Positions 8,905-17,659 of a stretch of DNA of 64,000 nt are shown one piece after another. Position 1 is the stretch's first letter; the number at the start of each line of letters is the position of its first letter. Source of the stretch: Marivirga arenosa (GTDB lineage Bacteria > Bacteroidota > Bacteroidia > Cytophagales > Cyclobacteriaceae). The stretch covers positions 1,302,001-1,366,000 of the forward strand of contig NZ_CP129968.2 in assembly GCF_030503875.2 (NCBI RefSeq). Reading direction: 5' to 3'. Both the position numbers and the translations under genes were made by a program. The notes beneath the pieces were generated by a model. The model was not told the origin of the DNA. It ran no database searches and worked only from the letters and a program-made list of their open reading frames with translations.

Positions 8905-10257
8905 ATGAAAAAACTACTACTCTTTTTAGTAACAATTATTGGGGTTTGCTCTTCCTCTTATGGTTTTCAGTCAGACACAACCAGTAAAGAGCTTAAGAAA
9001 GAAAAAAAGTGGGATGAGCTGACTCAGCAAGAAGTAGATCATTCCTACAAATCATTAACCGTAAAGCTGACTGAGGATGGCGCCAAATATGTCCGCTTTA
9101 TTCTTTGGCACCAGCAATGGTTGCAAACATCTAATTTAGCCATTGAAGATGCTCCATTAAGAGCCAGCACCAGTATAAGAAGATCAAGGGTACTTGCTTT
9201 TGCTCAAATATCACCTAGGTTTCTCATTTTAACCCATTTCGGTTTAAACAATCTTAGCACTGCTAATATGAGTGCTTTAGGTAACAATGGGGATGGCCCT
9301 CAGTTGTTTTTACATGATGCGTGGACGGAATTTAAACTTTTCGATAATTCCGAGGCCTTATTCATTGGTGCAGGGCTTCATTATTGGAAAGGGCTTACGC
9401 GTCTTGCTAATCAAAGTACCTTAAATTTTATGACAATGGACAATACACGTCCATTTGTGCAATGGCATTCACTAGGAATAACCGACCAATTCGCCAGACA
9501 TATGGGGTTCTATGCTAAAGGGCAGATCGGGAATTTTGATTATCGTATAGCAGCAAATAATCCACTTAACCCTGCAAATGCTTTAGGTTTGGGTTCCGAT
9601 CTTATTAATTCAACAAATGGAGGTAATGACAGCGATTTAGTTTATCAAGGAAGTGTTGCACCTGATACGGATGGGAATCCTGTTGGGAATACTATTATTG
9701 AAGGCTATTTCCGATATAATTTTCTTGATAAAGAATCCACCAAATTACCATATCAAGTGGGTACCTATATGGGTAGTAAACAGGTTTTGGGTGTTGGTTT
9801 AGGTTTTTTTGCTCATCCAAAAGGAATGTTTAATACTGTCAGTTTAGAGCATTCTAATGTTACTCACTTGGCTGCAGATGTTTTCTATGATGCTCCAATA
9901 GGCTCAGGTGGAAATGCAATTAACGCCTATGCCTCCATTATTAATTTTAACTATGGTGAAAACTATATGTCCAGATGGGCAGGTACTGGTACGAATATAT
10001 ATGGTCAACTAGGCTATTTTATCAGGAAAGCCAAGTTGATGCCTTATGTTGCTTTTCAATCTGGAAATTATCAAGCTTATAATGATAATCTAAACGCTTT
10101 TGATGCTGGGGTGAATTATTTTGTAAATGGACATAATGCTAAGATCACTCTTGAGTATCATACCATTTCAAATAATCCACTTGAAGGAGGATTGGATGCT
10201 GATGGTAATCCGAATGGAGTACAACAATTAAGATTACAACTACACATATTTTTATAA
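8905..10257 (+). CDS. Outer-membrane porin of the acetate-type symporter operon
   Basis: From the ATG at 8905 the protein has a clear signal peptide (about 20 residues, hydrophobic core LLLFLVTIIGVC, ending SYGF). A charged lysine/glutamate-rich linker follows, and then alternating beta-strand segments rich in aromatics and glycine run to the C-terminus, which ends LRLQLHIFL, a typical last barrel strand. An upstream in-frame ATG (8854) would add 17 residues in front of the signal peptide and is less likely. The gene starts the row porin, DUF4212 subunit, symporter, so it probably passes short organic acids across the outer membrane. The closest functional class is an O/P-type porin; ligand specificity is inferred from context only. 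Confidence 0.78.
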   Translation: MKKLLLFLVTIIGVCSSSYGFQSDTTSKELKKEKKWDELTQQEVDHSYKSLTVKLTEDGAKYVRFILWHQQWLQTSNLAIEDAPLRASTSIRRSRVLAFAQISPRFLILTHFGLNNLSTANMSALGNNGDGPQLFLHDAWTEFKLFDNSEALFIGAGLHYWKGLTRLANQSTLNFMTMDNTRPFVQWHSLGITDQFARHMGFYAKGQIGNFDYRIAANNPLNPANALGLGSDLINSTNGGNDSDLVYQGSVAPDTDGNPVGNTIIEGYFRYNFLDKESTKLPYQVGTYMGSKQVLGVGLGFFAHPKGMFNTVSLEHSNVTHLAADVFYDAPIGSGGNAINAYASIINFNYGENYMSRWAGTGTNIYGQLGYFIRKAKLMPYVAFQSGNYQAYNDNLNAFDAGVNYFVNGHNAKITLEYHTISNNPLEGGLDADGNPNGVQQLRLQLHIFL

Positions 10258-10268
10258 AACCTAATATT

Positions 10269-10532
10269 ATGAAAGATAACAAAGCAAGTATGAAAGCCTA
10301 CTGGAAGCGAAATCTTCGGTATTTACTGATACTTCTGGTCGTTTGGTTTACGGTATCCTACGGCTGTGGGATTCTATTAGTCGATCAACTAAACCATATT
10401 AAGATCGGAGGATTTCCACTCGGATTTTGGTTTGCCCAACAGGGTTCAATTTATGTTTTTGTGATCCTGATATTCGTCTATGTTCGCTTGATGAATAAAT
10501 TGGATAAGGAATTTGATGTGGACGAAAAGTAA
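10269..10532 (+). CDS. DUF4212 sodium/substrate symporter small subunit
   Basis: The 87-residue protein has the family pattern: YWKRNLRYLLILLVVWF, a first membrane helix, then the amphipathic GGFPLGFWFAQQGSIY segment and a second helix ending with VRLMNK. Proteins of this family are encoded next to VC_2705-type sodium/solute symporters and are thought to be their small subunit. That arrangement is seen here, with the symporter starting 27 bp downstream and the porin ending 11 bp upstream. Identification is firm. Confidence 0.92.
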   Translation: MKDNKASMKAYWKRNLRYLLILLVVWFTVSYGCGILLVDQLNHIKIGGFPLGFWFAQQGSIYVFVILIFVYVRLMNKLDKEFDVDEK

Positions 10533-10559
10533 AATTTACACCTATAAAATTTAATTAAA

Positions 10560-12254
10560 ATGGATCAACAAATTTGGATATACTTACTGGTAGGTGTGAC
10601 TTTCGCCATCTACATTGGAATTGCACTCTGGACTAAGGCGGGGTCAACGAAAGAGTTTTACGTAGCTGGTGGAGGAGTTTCTCCATTAGCAAACGGTATG
10701 GCAACTGCGGCAGATTGGATGTCAGCAGCCTCATTTATTTCAATGGCAGGTCTCATTTCCTTTGCAGGATATGATGGAGCTGTTTTTTTAATGGGCTGGA
10801 CAGGGGGTTATGTTTTATTAGCCTTATTGTTAGCACCATATCTCAGGAAGTTTGGTAAGTTCACGGTTCCTGATTTTATCGGAGACAGATACTACTCTAA
10901 TACTGCCAGAACTGTGGCAGTTATATGTGCGCTTTTTATATCATTTACTTATGTTGCGGGTCAAATGAGAGGTGTAGGAGTGGTTTTTAGCCGTTATCTT
11001 GAAGTAGATATTAATACCGGTGTGTACATTGGAATGGCCATTGTATTCTTTTATGCAGTATTGGGCGGTATGAAGGGGATTACCTATACTCAAGTGGCGC
11101 AATATGTTATTTTGATATTTGCGTTTATGGTACCGGCTATTTTTATTTCTATTCAATTAACTGGCAATCCTATCCCAATGCTTGGTTTTGGTTCTAAAAT
11201 GACCGGTAGTGAAACTTATTTACTGGATAAGCTAAATGGATTACACGCTGAGCTAGGTTTTGCAGAGTACACAAGTGGGTCAAAATCTATGGTAGATATA
11301 TTCTTTATTACCGCAGCATTAATGGTAGGTACCTCGGGCTTACCTCATGTTATTGTTCGTTTCTTCACAGTACCTAGAGTGAGAGATGCTCGTATTTCTG
11401 CTGGTTACGCTTTAGTTTTTATTGCTATTCTTTATACTTCAGCTCCTGCAGTTGCTGCTTTTGCCAGAACAAACTTAATTCAAACTGTAAGTAATAAGGA
11501 ATACTCATTGATGCCTGAATGGTTCAGCAATTGGGAGCAAACAAAGCTTTTGATTTTTGAAGATAAAAATGACGATGGTGTTATTCAATATGTAGCTGAT
11601 GAGAAAAAGAATGAATTAACGATTGATAAAGATATTATGGTATTAGCTAATCCAGAAATCGCTCAATTACCGAATTGGGTTGTAGGCCTTATGGCTGCAG
11701 GGGGGTTAGCAGCTGCTCTTTCAACTGCTGCAGGTTTACTCTTAGTGATTTCAACCTCTGTTTCTCATGATTTGGTTAAGAAACAAATAGCTCCAGATAT
11801 TTCTGATAAAGCAGAATTATGGATCGCTAGAGGCGCAGCAATTGTAGCAGTAGTAGTGGCCGGTTATTTCGGTATAAATCCTCCTGGTTTTGTAGCGGCC
11901 GTGGTTGCCTTAGCTTTTGGATTGGCAGCAGCTTCATTTTTCCCGGCTATTATATTAGGTATTTTCTATCAAAGAATGAATAAATACGGAGCTATTGCCG
12001 GTATGGTGTCAGGATTAACTATTACTTTATTCTACATGATCACCTTTAAGTTTAACGCTTTCGGAGAGACAACTGCAGATGATCTTTGGTTTGGAATCTC
12101 ACCAGAAGGTTTTGGTACTGTAGGAATGTTAATCAATTTTATTGTATCTTTTGCAGTGAGTGCTATGACGCCTCCTCCACCACAACATGTGATGGATATT
12201 GTAGATAATATCCGTTTCCCTAGGGGTGCGGGCGAAGCATCAGGCATGCACTAA
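10560..12254 (+). CDS. Sodium/solute symporter, VC_2705 (acetate-type) family
   Basis: This 564-residue protein has the solute:sodium symporter fold with about 13 membrane helices. Recognisable segments are EFYVAGGGVSPLANGMATAADWMSAASF (residues 32-59, given by position), the FVAGQ-like stretch near helix 4, and GTSGLPHVIVRFFTVP near residue 258. A loop near residues 330-365 carries an EF-hand-like DKNDDGVIQY, an unusual insertion that may bind calcium. The family transports acetate and other short carboxylates with sodium. Placement with DUF4212, a sensor kinase with a symporter domain, and acetyl- and propionyl-CoA synthetases supports acetate/propionate uptake. Confidence 0.92.
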   Translation: MDQQIWIYLLVGVTFAIYIGIALWTKAGSTKEFYVAGGGVSPLANGMATAADWMSAASFISMAGLISFAGYDGAVFLMGWTGGYVLLALLLAPYLRKFGKFTVPDFIGDRYYSNTARTVAVICALFISFTYVAGQMRGVGVVFSRYLEVDINTGVYIGMAIVFFYAVLGGMKGITYTQVAQYVILIFAFMVPAIFISIQLTGNPIPMLGFGSKMTGSETYLLDKLNGLHAELGFAEYTSGSKSMVDIFFITAALMVGTSGLPHVIVRFFTVPRVRDARISAGYALVFIAILYTSAPAVAAFARTNLIQTVSNKEYSLMPEWFSNWEQTKLLIFEDKNDDGVIQYVADEKKNELTIDKDIMVLANPEIAQLPNWVVGLMAAGGLAAALSTAAGLLLVISTSVSHDLVKKQIAPDISDKAELWIARGAAIVAVVVAGYFGINPPGFVAAVVALAFGLAAASFFPAIILGIFYQRMNKYGAIAGMVSGLTITLFYMITFKFNAFGETTADDLWFGISPEGFGTVGMLINFIVSFAVSAMTPPPPQHVMDIVDNIRFPRGAGEASGMH

Positions 12255-12262
12255 TTTATCTG

Positions 12263-12304
12263 TTTACTGAAGAGCATTGCAAAACCGCAATGCTCTTTAG
12301 TAAA
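12263..12304 (+). terminator. Hairpin after the symporter gene
   Basis: A perfect 11-bp stem AAGAGCATTGC/GCAATGCTCTT with a 6-nt loop is extended outwards by about seven more pairs. The downstream T-tract is broken (TAAATTTATTT), so it may stop only part of the transcripts and let the kinase genes be read at a lower level. Confidence 0.65.
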
Positions 12305-12321
12305 TTTATTTGAAGTGAAAT

Positions 12322-12531
12322 ATGACACTTAGGGATACATCAAAAAGATTAGCTTTTATCAGTGTACTTTTTATTATACTGTTCAATTTTCCATTTATAT
12401 CTGTATTTAATAGTTTAGAGAGTTTCCTGGGTATCCCTATTTTATACCTTTATGTATTTTCGGCTTGGGTCATTTTTATTTTGGCGGTATATCTACTAAT
12501 GAGGAAACGTTCAAAAGGTAATAAATCGTGA
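12322..12531 (+). CDS. Small two-helix membrane protein preceding the sensor kinase
   Basis: The 69-residue protein has two hydrophobic helices (about 12-30 and 38-59) and a strongly basic tail (RKRSKGNKS). Its stop codon overlaps the start of the kinase gene in a TGATG arrangement, which indicates translational coupling. Small subunits like this are often found next to symporter-type proteins, and it may accompany the symporter-like sensor domain of the kinase (inference). I do not recognise a named family. Confidence 0.65.
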   Translation: MTLRDTSKRLAFISVLFIILFNFPFISVFNSLESFLGIPILYLYVFSAWVIFILAVYLLMRKRSKGNKS

Positions 12532-15275
12532 TGAATAATTGGGTGATCATATTAGTGTCAATTGGCTACCTTATTTTACTATTTTTAGTAGCCTACTTTG
12601 GGGAATACCGTGCCAAAGCAGGAAAAAGTCTATTAAAAAATCCCTATATATATGCCCTTAGTTTAGCAGTATATTGTACTGCCTGGACGTATTATGGTTC
12701 CGTAGGAAATGCGGCTGAATCAGGATTGAATTTTTTGGCTACCTATATCGGTCCAACTTTGCTGGCACCTATATGGTGGTTTATCTTCAAAAAAATTATT
12801 AGGATTAGTAAAATTTACAAAATTACTACCATAGCAGATCTTATTTCTACACGTTATGGTAAATCTGTATCATTAGGGAGTCTAGTCGCTATTTTTTGTG
12901 TTTTAGGTATCATACCCTATATTTCTATACAGTTAAAGGCTATTTCTTCAAGTTTTCAAATGTTATATGATTCTAGCCTTGTAAGCAACTCGGCTGGTAT
13001 CTCCTCCTTTATTTTCAATGATTATACTTTCTACATCACCATAGTACTTGCATTTTTTACGATAGTTTTCGGTACGAGAAATATTGATGCTACTGTAAAA
13101 CAGGAGGGTATGGTGACTGCTATTGCTTTTGAATCCTTATTGAAGCTGGTAGCTTTCCTTATCATAGGATTCTTTATAACTTTTTTTGTATTCGATGGCT
13201 TTGCAGATATTTTTTCTGTGGCTGCAGAAGATTCCTCCTTAAAAAAGCTAACAACCCTGGATTTTAGTGGAGGGTATTCCGAATGGTTTTGGTTGAACAT
13301 GCTATCGATGATGGCTTTCATGTTTTTACCTCGACAATTTCATGTTTCTATTAAAGAAAATACAAACGAAAAGCATCTCGATAAAGCTATTTGGCTATTT
13401 CCGCTATATATGCTAGTGATTAATATCTTTGTTATTCCTATAGCATTTGCTGGTAAAATTTTATTTTCAGGTCAAGAAGCCGTCTTAGCGGACACCTATG
13501 TTTTAGCTATTCCAATACTACTATCTCATGAATTTCTAGCCATATTGGTTTATCTGGGAGGTTTTGCTGCTGGAACAAGTATGGTGATTGTATCGACTAT
13601 TGCGCTTAGCATCATGATCAGTAATAACTTGATATTTCCTTATTTGGTAGGAAATAGTCGTTTTATACGCCTTTTCAAGAATAATATTGGTCGGGGATTA
13701 TTAAATGTAAGGCGAGCCTCTATATTATTGGTTTTATTATTAAGCTATGGATATTATAGCTTGATTAGTGTCCGCTTTTCCATCGTTTCGGTAGGTTTGA
13801 TTTCTTTCGTAGCGGTAGCTCAATTTGCTCCCTCAATTATTGGAGGCGTATTCTGGAAAGAAGGAAATAAAAAAGGCGCTATTAGTGGTTTAGTAGCGGG
13901 TTTCATAGTCTGGTTTTTTTTTCTAGTGTTACCCACCCTTGATCAGACAGGTATCTTTGATTTCATAGTTCAAAATGAAAGACTATTTAATATAATCCCT
14001 TTGTCCGATGCTCAAGCTTTTGGGTTACCGATGAGTAAAATACCTGCCGCCCTTTTCTGGAGTCTATTCATCAATACTGCACTTTATATATTTATGTCTT
14101 TACGTTTTACTCAAAGTTCAAAAGAGCGAAATCATGCAGAAGTTTTTGTAGATGTTTTTTCATATGCCAAGGAATTTGAAAACACCATGGTTTGGAAGGG
14201 TACAGCTTATGTGAAAGATATTAAGGATTTATTGATCAAATTTATAGGATACCGTCAGGCGGATAAGATTTTAAAAGAATATGAATTAAGACAAAGCCTT
14301 CAGCTTGACCCCGATAATCTTGCAGATGCCAAATTGGTAGGATCAGTAGAGCGTACTTTAGCAGGTTTAATAGGCTCTTCTTCTGCTCGTCTTTTATTGA
14401 GTTCTACATTAAAGGAAGAGGAGATTTCAACTAAAGAAGTATTGGAAATATTAAGAGAAACACAGCAAATCGTTATTGTAAATAAGCAACTAAAAGAAAA
14501 ATCAGAAGCTTTGGAAAGGGTAAGTCGAAAGCTTTTTAATACCAATGAAAAGTTATTGAAGATGGACCATATTAAAGATGAATTCATTAGCACTATAACA
14601 CATGAAATGAGGACGCCTATTACTTCAATAAGAGCATTTTCTGAAATACTATATGATAATGATGATATTTCGGTGAACGAAAAGCAAGAGTTTTTAGAGA
14701 CGATCATAAAAGAAACGGAAAGAATGGATAGGCTCATTTCTCAGGTTTTAGATATTGAAAAATTCAATACTGGAAAACAGAATTTTCATTTAGAATATTT
14801 AACGCTAAATGAAGTCATTCAAGAGGCTGTTAGCACTGTCCAAACTCTGATAGATCAGAAAGAAATTACCCTCAGGATAAACTTAGAACAATCAAGTGAA
14901 TTTGTTTACGTCAATAAAGATCGATTGATACAGGTTTTACTTAACCTTATTTCAAATGCAATTAAATTTTGTGATCAAACTGAAGGTGAAATTCTGATCA
15001 ATAGTAAGAAGGTGGAAAGTAACTTTATTGTTGAAGTGATTGATAATGGTCAAGGAATACCGGATGAGATCAAGGAGTCAATTTTCGATGTTTTTTATCA
15101 GGCTCCAGATCAAACGCGTAAAAAACCGAAAGGAAGTGGCTTAGGATTAAGTATTTGTAAAAAAATAATAGAATATCATCAAGGCGACATTTGGGTAGAG
15201 AGTGATGGTGAGCAAGGCTCTAAATTTATCTTTACCCTGCCTGCCAAAGTAATGGAAAGCATAAATGAGAATTAA
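12531..15275 (+). CDS. Hybrid sodium/solute symporter-histidine kinase (CbrA-like)
   Basis: The N-terminal ~520 residues form an SSS-type membrane domain with about 13 helices, including AVYCTAWTYYGSVGNAA near residue 42 and the GGVFWKEGNKKGAISG segment near residue 440. A cytoplasmic coiled region follows, then a HisKA domain with H-box FISTITHEMRTP, the phospho-accepting histidine being about residue 691. An HATPase domain follows with N box NLISNAIKF, G1 DNGQGIP and G2 GSGLGLSI. The architecture is that of CbrA-like sensors, which couple solute transport to signalling. Starts GTG 12528 and ATG 12531 are both possible; I chose the ATG. A receiver protein follows 9 bp later. It probably senses carboxylates and controls this module. 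Confidence 0.93.
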   Translation: MNNWVIILVSIGYLILLFLVAYFGEYRAKAGKSLLKNPYIYALSLAVYCTAWTYYGSVGNAAESGLNFLATYIGPTLLAPIWWFIFKKIIRISKIYKITTIADLISTRYGKSVSLGSLVAIFCVLGIIPYISIQLKAISSSFQMLYDSSLVSNSAGISSFIFNDYTFYITIVLAFFTIVFGTRNIDATVKQEGMVTAIAFESLLKLVAFLIIGFFITFFVFDGFADIFSVAAEDSSLKKLTTLDFSGGYSEWFWLNMLSMMAFMFLPRQFHVSIKENTNEKHLDKAIWLFPLYMLVINIFVIPIAFAGKILFSGQEAVLADTYVLAIPILLSHEFLAILVYLGGFAAGTSMVIVSTIALSIMISNNLIFPYLVGNSRFIRLFKNNIGRGLLNVRRASILLVLLLSYGYYSLISVRFSIVSVGLISFVAVAQFAPSIIGGVFWKEGNKKGAISGLVAGFIVWFFFLVLPTLDQTGIFDFIVQNERLFNIIPLSDAQAFGLPMSKIPAALFWSLFINTALYIFMSLRFTQSSKERNHAEVFVDVFSYAKEFENTMVWKGTAYVKDIKDLLIKFIGYRQADKILKEYELRQSLQLDPDNLADAKLVGSVERTLAGLIGSSSARLLLSSTLKEEEISTKEVLEILRETQQIVIVNKQLKEKSEALERVSRKLFNTNEKLLKMDHIKDEFISTITHEMRTPITSIRAFSEILYDNDDISVNEKQEFLETIIKETERMDRLISQVLDIEKFNTGKQNFHLEYLTLNEVIQEAVSTVQTLIDQKEITLRINLEQSSEFVYVNKDRLIQVLLNLISNAIKFCDQTEGEILINSKKVESNFIVEVIDNGQGIPDEIKESIFDVFYQAPDQTRKKPKGSGLGLSICKKIIEYHQGDIWVESDGEQGSKFIFTLPAKVMESINEN

Positions 15276-15284
15276 TTAAAATTA

Positions 15285-15647
15285 ATGAAAAAGATATTAA
15301 TTGTAGATGATGAGCCAAGTATCTTGATGTCATTGGAGTTTCTAATGAAAAAAGAAGGTCATAAAATCTTTATCGCTCGAAATGGAAGAGAGGCCATAGG
15401 GATAGTCAATCAAGAATTACCTGACGCTTTAATTCTTGATATCATGATGCCAGAAGTAGATGGTTACGAAGTGTGTGAATTTATCAAAAGCAAAGAAGAA
15501 CTACAGCACATTAAAGTTATATTCCTTACAGCAAAAGCAAAAGAGGAAGATATAAAAAAAGGCCTTGATCTAGGTGCTGATTTATATTTGAAAAAACCCT
15601 TTTCAACAAAAGAATTAGTTAAAAAGGTAAATGAATTGGTTGCCTAA
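15285..15647 (+). CDS. CheY-like single-domain response regulator
   Basis: The 120-residue protein is a complete receiver domain and nothing more. The acidic pocket is IVDDEPS (D8, D9), the phospho-accepting aspartate is about residue 52 in LDIMMPEVDGYE, the conserved threonine is in FLTAKA and the lysine in LKKPF. It lies 9 bp behind the symporter-kinase and is its obvious partner. With no output domain it must act through protein contacts or a phosphorelay, so the transcription factor at the end of this pathway is not visible here. Confidence 0.93.
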   Translation: MKKILIVDDEPSILMSLEFLMKKEGHKIFIARNGREAIGIVNQELPDALILDIMMPEVDGYEVCEFIKSKEELQHIKVIFLTAKAKEEDIKKGLDLGADLYLKKPFSTKELVKKVNELVA

Positions 15648-15704
15648 TTTGTGAACCTTAAATGCCAATGAAAAGACGGCATACATTGCCCAAAAAATTG
15701 AATT

Positions 15705-17600
15705 ATGAAGTACGAAGATTTTTATAAGGAAAGTATCGAGAGACCGCAAGATTTCTGGAGAAAACAGGCTAAACAGTTAGATTGGCATTCTTTTCCGGAG
15801 GTAATCATGAGCAAAGATGAATACGATTATGCACAATGGTATCAGGATGGTAAACTCAATTTGAGTTATTTATGTATTGATAAACATATTGAAGATGGAT
15901 TTGGCGATACTGTAGCACTCATTTATGATTCTCCTGTCACACAAAGCAAAGAGCATATCACTTTCAATCAGTTGCATCATGAAGTTTCAAAGCTCGCAGG
16001 TGGTTTACAAAAGTTAGGCTTACAAAAGGGAGATACTTGCATAATTTACATGCCGATGATACCGCAAGCAATCTATGCTATGCTAGCTTGCGTAAGAATA
16101 GGCGTTATTCATTCTGTTGTATTTGGTGGTTTTGCTCCTCATGAGTTGGCGATAAGAATAACTGATTGCAAAGCCAAAGCCATTATAACTGCCTCAAATG
16201 GAATAGAAATTGATAAGATAATTCCTTACAAACCTTTTGTTGATGAAGCGATTGAAAGTGTTCAAGATAAACCAGAGCATGTCATAGTCTTTAATCGGAA
16301 TGACACTGAGATTGAATCACCTAAAAGTTATGATGTAGACTATCAAAATCTTGTTGATAGTGCTCCTTCAGTAGAAGCAATTCCTTTGCACTCTACTCAT
16401 CCTTCATACATTTTATACACTTCAGGTACTACGGGAACTCCCAAAGGGATAATTAGAGATACAGGTGGTTATGCAACCGCTTTGAAATTTTCAATGAAAT
16501 ATGTTTATGGAGTTGATGAGGGAGAGGTATTTTGGGCTGCAAGTGATGTGGGTTGGGTAGTGGGACATAGTTTTATTGTATACGGGCCTTTATTAAATAG
16601 AAATACGACAGTTCTATTTGAAGGCAAACCCATTAAAACTCCTGATGCTTCGACTTTTTGGCGTGTAATTAGTGAACATAAGGTAAATGTGATGTTTACA
16701 GCCCCAACGGCCATTAGAGCGATTAAAAAAGAAGATCCGAATGGTGAATTCATCAAAAAATACGATATGGATTCTTTAAAGTATCAATTCTTGGCGGGGG
16801 AACGATGTGATCTAGCAACTTTAAACTGGACTAAAGAGCACTTAAAAGTACCAGTAATCGATCATTGGTGGCAAACTGAGAGTGGCTGGCCCATGATAGC
16901 GAATATGGCAGGATTAGAGTTGAAGAAAGTGAAGCCAGGTTCAGCATCTTTTGCGGTTTGCGGTTATGATATTAGAATTTTAAATGAAGCCGGAGAGGAG
17001 GTTAATGATGATACCGAGGGATATGTTGCGGTTAAGCTTCCATTACCCCCTGGTACTTTAACGAGTCTTTGGGCTAATCCTCAGCGTTTCAAATCTGGTT
17101 ATTTAGAACGTTTTCCAGGCTATTATTTTTCTGGTGATGGAGGTTATAAAGATGAGGATGGTTACATCTTTATAACAGGACGAGTAGATGATATCATCAA
17201 TGTGGCAGGTCACAGATTGTCAACTGCCGAGATGGAGGAAATTGTTTCTTCCCATACATCTGTAGCAGAATGCGCTGTATTTGGCATTAACTGTGAATTG
17301 AAGGGGCAAAAACCATTAGGCTTGGTGGTTCTGAAAACTGAAAATAAACTTGAAGAAGAAAAAATAAAGAATGAAATTATCGCTAAAGTCAGACATGAGA
17401 TAGGAGCAGTAGCTTCATTCAGGGATGTGCTTATAGTGCAACGATTGCCAAAAACAAGAAGTGGTAAGATTCTTAGGAAGTTGCTTCGAAGTATAGCAGA
17501 TGAAAAGCAATATAATGTTCCATCCACTATAGACGATATACAGATTATAGATGAAGTGAAAACGGTATATGAAAAAGAGGGTATTGGGATTTTTAAATAA
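15705..17600 (+). CDS. prpE: Acyl-CoA synthetase, propionyl-CoA synthetase type
   Basis: This adenylate-forming enzyme would make propionyl-CoA from propionate, ATP and CoA. The P-loop-like YTSGTTGTPKG lies near residue 240. The DHWWQTESGWP motif near residue 385 matches PrpE-type enzymes, which end this motif in SGWP rather than the TGG of acetyl-CoA synthetase. The catalytic, acetylation-prone lysine is about K588 in PKTRSGKILRK. Length (631) and the N-terminal YEDFYKESIERPQDFW pattern also agree with PrpE. It precedes acs by 59 bp. Substrate preference could extend to other short acids. Confidence 0.85.
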   Translation: MKYEDFYKESIERPQDFWRKQAKQLDWHSFPEVIMSKDEYDYAQWYQDGKLNLSYLCIDKHIEDGFGDTVALIYDSPVTQSKEHITFNQLHHEVSKLAGGLQKLGLQKGDTCIIYMPMIPQAIYAMLACVRIGVIHSVVFGGFAPHELAIRITDCKAKAIITASNGIEIDKIIPYKPFVDEAIESVQDKPEHVIVFNRNDTEIESPKSYDVDYQNLVDSAPSVEAIPLHSTHPSYILYTSGTTGTPKGIIRDTGGYATALKFSMKYVYGVDEGEVFWAASDVGWVVGHSFIVYGPLLNRNTTVLFEGKPIKTPDASTFWRVISEHKVNVMFTAPTAIRAIKKEDPNGEFIKKYDMDSLKYQFLAGERCDLATLNWTKEHLKVPVIDHWWQTESGWPMIANMAGLELKKVKPGSASFAVCGYDIRILNEAGEEVNDDTEGYVAVKLPLPPGTLTSLWANPQRFKSGYLERFPGYYFSGDGGYKDEDGYIFITGRVDDIINVAGHRLSTAEMEEIVSSHTSVAECAVFGINCELKGQKPLGLVVLKTENKLEEEKIKNEIIAKVRHEIGAVASFRDVLIVQRLPKTRSGKILRKLLRSIADEKQYNVPSTIDDIQIIDEVKTVYEKEGIGIFK

Positions 17601-17659
17601 GAAATACCATTTTAGTTAAAATGATTAAAAGAATACTATTCAAAATTAAATAAACAATT

